Below, in pieces: positions 59,376 to 64,000 of a stretch of DNA of 64,000 nt; the first letter of the stretch is position 1, and every line of letters begins with the position of its first letter. A program made the position numbers and the translations under genes. The notes under the pieces are model-generated. The model searched no databases. It was not told the DNA's origin and saw only the letters and a program-made list of their open reading frames with translations. The DNA is from Anoxybacillus tengchongensis (GTDB lineage Bacteria > Bacillota > Bacilli > Bacillales > Anoxybacillaceae), in the NCBI RefSeq assembly GCF_014201585.1, contig NZ_JACHES010000003.1, positions 186,001 to 250,000 of the forward strand, written 5' to 3'.

Positions 59376-59397
59376 GCTGGTCGTCATTGACCAGCTT
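59374..59397. terminator. Bidirectional terminator between pflA and the HAD gene
   Basis: 9-bp stem AAGCTGGTC / GACCAGCTT with a 6-base loop and TTTG after it; it overlaps the HAD-protein 3' end region. Confidence 0.82.
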
Positions 59398-60049
59398 TTT
59401 GCATAAACCGTTTTTTTAACTCTCCCCACGTCAATTGTGTTGTCTGTTGAACGAGCCAATCAGGAGATAGTGGAGCTAAATGAGCTCCGATGCCGACGGA
59501 AAACATATTTGTTTGCTTAATCGCTTTCATCCCTGCCTCTCCGTCTTCAATGGCGATACAACAAGACGGATCGACATGAAGCTCTTTCGCAGCTGTTAAA
59601 AAAATTTCTGGATCCGGCTTCATGCGCGCAATCGTTTTTACATCGACAATGACATCAAAAAAAGAGCGTACGCCAAGCCGTTCAACAACAATACATGCGT
59701 TTGAACTTGAAGATGCGAGCGCCATCGGGACACCGTCGCTCTGAATGTCGCAAAGAAGATCCCACATTCCCGGCAACACGTCGCTCGGCGACAATTGTTC
59801 AATCAGCTCACGATAATATTGGCCACGGCGGTCGCCAAGAGCGCGCTTTTCTTCTTCCGTCCATTCATGCGACGTTTCACCAAGAAGCGCCTCCACCATC
59901 GCCTGTCTGCTCATGCCTTGTAGCTTTTGATTGAGCTGTCGATCAAACGGCACTCCTATTTCATCGGCGACACGTTTTGTCGCAATATAATATAACTCGA
60001 CTGTATTAGCAATGACGCCATCTAAATCAAAAATCACTCCTTCAATCAT
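59384..60049 (-). CDS. HAD-superfamily phosphatase/phosphoglucomutase (PgmB-like)
   Basis: A 221-residue HAD protein of the beta-phosphoglucomutase subgroup: nucleophile motif I FDLDGVIANT (about 7-16), cap domain 17-85, motif II ASSSSN, motif III KPDPEIF, motif IV IEDGEAG. Beta-phosphoglucomutase would fit with maltose metabolism, but no maltose phosphorylase gene is adjacent, so a general sugar-phosphate phosphatase is also possible. ATG 60049 lies within the last bases of trmH (8-base overlap), implying coupling. Confidence 0.82.
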   Translation of the reverse strand: MIEGVIFDLDGVIANTVELYYIATKRVADEIGVPFDRQLNQKLQGMSRQAMVEALLGETSHEWTEEEKRALGDRRGQYYRELIEQLSPSDVLPGMWDLLCDIQSDGVPMALASSSSNACIVVERLGVRSFFDVIVDVKTIARMKPDPEIFLTAAKELHVDPSCCIAIEDGEAGMKAIKQTNMFSVGIGAHLAPLSPDWLVQQTTQLTWGELKKRFMQKAGQ

Positions 60050-60764
60050 TGCGTCCTCCCATTTGACTTTCTACCATTTTTCTTAACCGCGGACTAAGCG
60101 AAAGTTTCATCCAATGATCATATATTTCCTTCTTTTCCGTAAGCGACAAATAGTAGCGCCCATTCGCCTCTTGTTTTGCTCGCTTCGTGACATCGTACAG
60201 AGAGATGGCTGCAGCAACGGAAATATTAAAGCTTTGCACAAAGCCGTTCATCGGAATGATAAACTTCCCATCCGCCAAAGCAAGCGCCTCTTCCGATACT
60301 CCGCGATGCTCATTCCCGAACAAAAGCACCGTTGGCTTCGATACGTTGATTTGTTCAAGCGGAATCGTTCCTTCTCCTAAATAGCTTGCATATACTTGAT
60401 AGCCATTTTGTTGGAGGTGGCGAATGGCCTGTTCAATCGATGAATGTTTATGCACGGTTAACCATTTGTCCGCATGTCGCGTCACCCATTTATTCGGTTC
60501 AAACGGAGCGGCTCCGGCGACAACATGAACGTCTTGAATGCCAAACGCCTCGGCTGAACGTAACACCGCTGCTTGATTGTGCGGATCATCAACCGCTTCC
60601 GTCAAAATCGTAATATATCTTGTTCGTTCGCTTAACACATCGTACATGCGCTTTAAGCGACTCGGCAAAATCATTTCCCAAAGCAAGCGATTGTCGTCTG
60701 TCAACAGTCCTTCTTCCATGCGTTGCTTTAGCCATTGACGTTCTTCCTCTTTTGTCATTCGCAT
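60042..60764 (-). CDS. trmH: tRNA (guanosine-18-2'-O)-methyltransferase TrmH
   Basis: SPOUT methyltransferase that methylates the ribose of G18 in tRNA. The 240-residue protein has motif 1 DDPHNQAAVLRSAEAFG (about 58-74; N is catalytic-site), motif 2 LLFGNEHRGVSEEAL and motif 3 IPMNGFVQSFNISVAAAI forming the knot, and a C-terminal basic extension typical of TrmH. ATG 60764 follows AGGAGGG. It lies 12 bases after ybaK. Confidence 0.92.
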   Translation of the reverse strand: MRMTKEEERQWLKQRMEEGLLTDDNRLLWEMILPSRLKRMYDVLSERTRYITILTEAVDDPHNQAAVLRSAEAFGIQDVHVVAGAAPFEPNKWVTRHADKWLTVHKHSSIEQAIRHLQQNGYQVYASYLGEGTIPLEQINVSKPTVLLFGNEHRGVSEEALALADGKFIIPMNGFVQSFNISVAAAISLYDVTKRAKQEANGRYYLSLTEKKEIYDHWMKLSLSPRLRKMVESQMGGRND

Positions 60765-60776
60765 GCGACAACCCTC

Positions 60777-61256
60777 CTACGCTTTGATGATATGTGCGGT
60801 TTTCCCATTTGTTAACTTTAATAAATCTTGAACAAAAAGTTTCATTTGCATGCCGATTTTCCCTGCGCTCACAATGATTTGTTCGTGCAAAAGCGCCGAT
60901 TCGTCCACATATGTGGCATACATTTTTTTCATTCCAATTGGCGAGCAACCGCCACGCACATACCCTGTCATTTTTTCGATGTCCGCCACAGGCAACATAT
61001 GCACACTTTTTTCACCGACAACGGTCGCCGCTTTTTTTAAATCTAGCTCTGCTGCGACAGGGATAACAAATACGTAAAGTTGACCGCTCGCCCCTTTTGT
61101 GACAAGCGTTTTATACACCATCTCTTCACGTTGCCTAATTTTTTGCGCAACCGATATCCCATCAATTTGTCCATCTGCATATTCGTAAGTCAACAGTTCA
61201 TACGGCACACGTGCGCGATCAAGCATGCGCACAGCATTCGTCTTCGCTTGTTTCAC
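60777..61256 (-). CDS. ybaK: Cys-tRNA(Pro)/Cys-tRNA(Cys) deacylase YbaK
   Basis: Trans-editing hydrolase that clears cysteine from misacylated tRNA-Pro. The 159-residue YbaK/EbsC protein has KTNAVRMLDRARVPYELLTYE at the start (key K and R), KTLVTKGASG with the family lysine, and GGCSPIGMKK. I choose GTG 61256 (VKQAKTNAVRML) behind GAGGGACGG; the longer frame has no site. First gene of the ybaK-trmH-HAD operon. Confidence 0.92.
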   Translation of the reverse strand: MKQAKTNAVRMLDRARVPYELLTYEYADGQIDGISVAQKIRQREEMVYKTLVTKGASGQLYVFVIPVAAELDLKKAATVVGEKSVHMLPVADIEKMTGYVRGGCSPIGMKKMYATYVDESALLHEQIIVSAGKIGMQMKLFVQDLLKLTNGKTAHIIKA

Positions 61257-61301
61257 GATCCGTCCCTCTCTTTCCTCTATTAGTGTACCATAAACAAAAA
61301 G

Positions 61302-61329
61302 AAGGGACATCCTTCATCGGACGTCCCTT
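61302..61329 (-). terminator. adhE terminator
   Basis: 11-bp stem AAGGGACgTCC / GGAtGTCCCTT (one G-U pair), 6-base loop, then CTTTTTG on the minus strand. Confidence 0.85.
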
Positions 61330-61335
61330 ATCATC

Positions 61336-63939
61336 TTAAACCCCTTTATACGCTTGGCGATAAATGTCGGCAAGGTCGCTGACTAATGGTAATTTTGGGT
61401 TAGCTGTTGTACATTGATCTTCGAAAGCTAATTCAGCAAGTTGTTCGACTTTGCTTTCAAACTCTTCTTTGCTGACGCCTGTTGCTGCGATGCTTAATGG
61501 CATGTCGAGTTCTTTTGCGAGCTTAATGATCGCTTGAACGAGGCTTTCTACTCCTTCTTCTGTCGTTTTCGCTGGCAAGCCAAGCAAGCGGGCAATTTGA
61601 GCGTAACGCTGGTCAGCCACGAAATGTTCGTACTTCGGAAACGCTGTAAACTTTTTCGGTTTTTGCGCGTTGTAACGAATGACATGCGGCATTAAAATCG
61701 TATTCGCACGTCCGTGCGGAATATGGAATTCTGCACCAAGTTTATGCGCTAAGCTATGGTTAATACCTAAAAATGCATTCGCAAATGCCATACCGGCAAT
61801 CGTTGATGCATTATGCATTTTTTCACGCGCCACTTCATCGTTGCCGTTTTTGTATGCGCGTGGCAAGTATTCAAAGACGAGCTGAATGGCTTTTAATGCT
61901 AATCCGTCTGTATAGTCGTTCGCCATGTTCGATACGTACGCTTCAATCGCATGTGTTAATACGTCCATACCTGTATCCGCTGTAATATGTTTTGGCATCG
62001 TCATAACAAATTGTGGGTCAACGATAGCGACATCTGGTGTCAACTCATAATCAGCGAGCGGATATTTGACGTTATTTTTCTTATCTGTAATGACCGCAAA
62101 TGATGTGACTTCTGAACCTGTACCAGACGTTGTTGGAATTGCGACAAATTGCGCTTTTTGACCAAGTTTTGGATATTTAAATACACGTTTACGAATATCT
62201 AAAAACTTTTGTTTTAAGCCGTTAAAGTCTGTATTTGGATGTTCATAGAACAACCACATCGCTTTCGCTGCGTCCATCGCTGAACCACCGCCGAGCGCGA
62301 TGATAACATCTGGTTGAAATGCACGCATCATGTCGGCACCTTTCATCACTGTTTCGATTGATGGGTCTGGTTCAACTTCTGAGAAAATTTCGCAATGCAC
62401 ATAATCTGGACGTTTGCGTAAATAGTACAACACTTTATCGACATAACCGAGCTGCACCATGCCTGGGTCTGTAACAATAAAGGCACGTGAGATGTTTGGC
62501 ATTTTCGCTAAATATTGTGTCGCATGTTTTTCAAAATAAATTTTTGGCGGAACTTTAAACCATTGCATGTTTACATTCCTTCTCGCTAATTTTTTAATGT
62601 TCATTAAATGTGTCGCACCCACGTTTGTCGAAACCGAGTTGCCTCCGAACGTACCGCAACCGAGCGTCAATGACGGAATGTATGCGTTGTAAATGTCACC
62701 AATCGCCCCTTGTGAAGATGGTGCGTTAGAGATGATTCGTCCTGCTTTCATTCGCTTACCGAATTCAAGAATGACTTCTTGATTTTCTGAATGAATAACC
62801 GCAGAGTGGCCAAGTCCACCGAACTCAAGCATTTCTTCTGCTCGTTTCAATCCTTCTTCTGTACTATTCACCTTATAGCACGCCAATACCGGACTTAATT
62901 TTTCACGAGAAAGCGGCTCTTGCGGACCGACGCTTTTTACTTCCGCGACAAGAATTTTCGTATCAACAGGAACGTCCACACCAGCCATTTTTGCAATTTC
63001 ATATGCTGGTTTTCCGACGATATTTGGGTTAACTGCACACGTATTTTCATTGATGACAAGCTTTTCGACTTTTTTCTTTTCTTCTTCACTTAAGAAGTAA
63101 CATTTGTTTGCGATCATTTCGTTTTTTACCGCATCATAAATTTCTTTATCAATGATGACCGCTTGTTCAGATGCACAAATCATTCCGTTATCAAACGTTT
63201 TTGAAAGAATAAGATCGTTCACCGCACGTTTAATATTTGCTGTTTTCTCAATATAGCAAGGCACGTTACCAGGTCCAACCCCTAATGCTGGTTTTCCTGA
63301 ACTATATGCCGCTTTGACCATGCCTGCTCCACCTGTCGCAAGAATAAGCGAAACGCCAGGATGATGCATAAGTTGTTGCGTTGCCTCAACGGAAGGCGTT
63401 TCGATCCATTGAATACAATGTTCTGGCGCGCCAGCCGCAATCGCTGCATCACGTAAAATGCGTGCCGCTTCACTGCTACATTTTTGCGCAGACGGATGGA
63501 ATGCAAAAATAATTGGATTGCGCGTCTTAATTGAAATGAGCGCTTTAAACATCGTTGTCGACGTTGGGTTTGTTACCGGTGTTACCCCAGCAATGACGCC
63601 AACAGGCTCGGCAATTTCAATAATGCCTTCATGTTCATTTTCGCGGATGACGCCAACCGTTTTATCGTATTTCATGTTATGATAAATGTATTCTGTCGCA
63701 AAAATGTTTTTAATGATTTTATCTTCATATACGCCACGTTTTGTTTCTTCAATCGCTAACTTCGCTAAATACATATGTTTATCAAGTCCAGCTAAAGCCA
63801 TTTGCTTGACAATATGGTCAATCATTTCTTGATCGTAATCGCGAAACGCTTTTAACGCTTTTTGCGCATTCGCCACGAGCATATCGATCATTTTTGTAAC
63901 TTCTTTCTTTTGGTCTAATACTTTTTCATCAACAGCCAT
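61336..63939 (-). CDS. adhE: Bifunctional acetaldehyde-CoA/alcohol dehydrogenase AdhE
   Basis: Reduces acetyl-CoA to acetaldehyde and then ethanol, reoxidising two NADH in fermentation; forms spirosomes. The 867 residues hold an N-terminal aldehyde dehydrogenase domain (about 1-440, active cysteine in NGMICASEQ) and a C-terminal iron-dependent alcohol dehydrogenase (about 450-867: [12 protein letters not shown], and the metal histidines in [11 protein letters not shown] and FHIPHGRAN). ATG 63939 follows TAGGAGGGTC. A perfect Rex operator lies 23 bases upstream, so it is made when NADH is high. Confidence 0.97.
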   Translation of the reverse strand: MAVDEKVLDQKKEVTKMIDMLVANAQKALKAFRDYDQEMIDHIVKQMALAGLDKHMYLAKLAIEETKRGVYEDKIIKNIFATEYIYHNMKYDKTVGVIRENEHEGIIEIAEPVGVIAGVTPVTNPTSTTMFKALISIKTRNPIIFAFHPSAQKCSSEAARILRDAAIAAGAPEHCIQWIETPSVEATQQLMHHPGVSLILATGGAGMVKAAYSSGKPALGVGPGNVPCYIEKTANIKRAVNDLILSKTFDNGMICASEQAVIIDKEIYDAVKNEMIANKCYFLSEEEKKKVEKLVINENTCAVNPNIVGKPAYEIAKMAGVDVPVDTKILVAEVKSVGPQEPLSREKLSPVLACYKVNSTEEGLKRAEEMLEFGGLGHSAVIHSENQEVILEFGKRMKAGRIISNAPSSQGAIGDIYNAYIPSLTLGCGTFGGNSVSTNVGATHLMNIKKLARRNVNMQWFKVPPKIYFEKHATQYLAKMPNISRAFIVTDPGMVQLGYVDKVLYYLRKRPDYVHCEIFSEVEPDPSIETVMKGADMMRAFQPDVIIALGGGSAMDAAKAMWLFYEHPNTDFNGLKQKFLDIRKRVFKYPKLGQKAQFVAIPTTSGTGSEVTSFAVITDKKNNVKYPLADYELTPDVAIVDPQFVMTMPKHITADTGMDVLTHAIEAYVSNMANDYTDGLALKAIQLVFEYLPRAYKNGNDEVAREKMHNASTIAGMAFANAFLGINHSLAHKLGAEFHIPHGRANTILMPHVIRYNAQKPKKFTAFPKYEHFVADQRYAQIARLLGLPAKTTEEGVESLVQAIIKLAKELDMPLSIAATGVSKEEFESKVEQLAELAFEDQCTTANPKLPLVSDLADIYRQAYKGV

Positions 63940-63961
63940 ATAAGACCCTCCTATATTGTTC

Positions 63962-63979
63962 TTGTGAAATTTTTCACAA
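63962..63979. promoter_or_regulatory. Rex operator of adhE
   Basis: TTGTGAAATTTTTCACAA is a perfect inverted repeat matching the Rex consensus TTGTGAAnnnnTTCACAA. Rex leaves this site when the NADH/NAD ratio rises, under oxygen limitation. The promoter itself lies partly beyond the window end. Confidence 0.9.
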
Positions 63980-64000
63980 GATGATCGAAAATAAAAATGT

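Overview
The window is ordinary chromosome of a thermophilic Bacillaceae bacterium, most likely Anoxybacillus or a close Geobacillus/Parageobacillus relative. The reasons are moderate GC, strong AGGAGG-type ribosome binding sites, frequent GTG/TTG starts, a full set of endospore genes (spo0F, rsfA, pbpG, cwlJ, gerQ), a fused isobutyryl-CoA mutase typical of Geobacillus, and gene order that follows the Bacillus subtilis rho to ung segment closely. The genus is inferred from these traits; no rRNA gene is present to fix it. I see no insertion sequences, prophage, CRISPR array, tRNA or rRNA.

Layout. 1-8 kb: rho (cut by the window edge), glpX, murA2, tal, fbaA and spo0F on the minus strand, then ywjG facing pyrG and rpoE. 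8-18.6 kb: a six-gene acyl-CoA degradation operon (thiolase, 3-hydroxyacyl-CoA dehydrogenase, two acyl-CoA dehydrogenases, a TetR regulator, icmF) preceded by fadF; fadF and the thiolase gene share an 18-bp operator. 18.7-24.3 kb: clsB, argS-ywiB, a small heme-copper-oxidase-like protein, speB-speE. 24.5-31 kb: pbpG, ywhD, ywhC, ywhB, ywgA, ywfO, a DUF1450 gene, rsfA. 31-36 kb: lipL-pta, a DedA protein, hemQ, cwlJ-gerQ, ywdK, ywdI. 36-41.6 kb: a GH13 glucosidase, a potassium channel coupled to ung through a small Cys-rich gene, and glyQS behind a T-box. 41.6-46.4 kb: ahpCF, a glycosyltransferase with a small membrane protein, a NiaP-like transporter. 46.4-50 kb: a nucleoside salvage operon nupC-deoC-xapX-cdd with its regulator deoR. 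50-56 kb: fructokinase, adeR-ald, a polar amino acid ABC transporter. 56-64 kb: pflB-pflA, a phosphoglucomutase-like HAD protein, trmH, ybaK and adhE.

How the genes work together. Three themes recur. (1) Fatty and branched acid breakdown: FadF passes electrons from acyl-CoA dehydrogenases, the operon does beta-oxidation steps, and IcmF interconverts isobutyryl- and butyryl-CoA. (2) Sporulation and germination, with recognisable sigma-H, sigma-F, sigma-G-like and sigma-E promoters. (3) Redox-controlled mixed-acid fermentation (pflBA, pta, adhE with a perfect Rex site). The regulatory DNA is easy to read: a pyrG CTP attenuator, a Gly T-box with a visible GGC specifier, PerR, CcpA, DeoR and Rex sites.

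I did not find a large undescribed system. The best leads are small: the 68-residue Cys-rich gene locked between ung and the channel gene, the 56-residue XapX protein inside a nucleoside operon, the stand-alone His-rich four-helix protein, and the shared fatty-acid operator.
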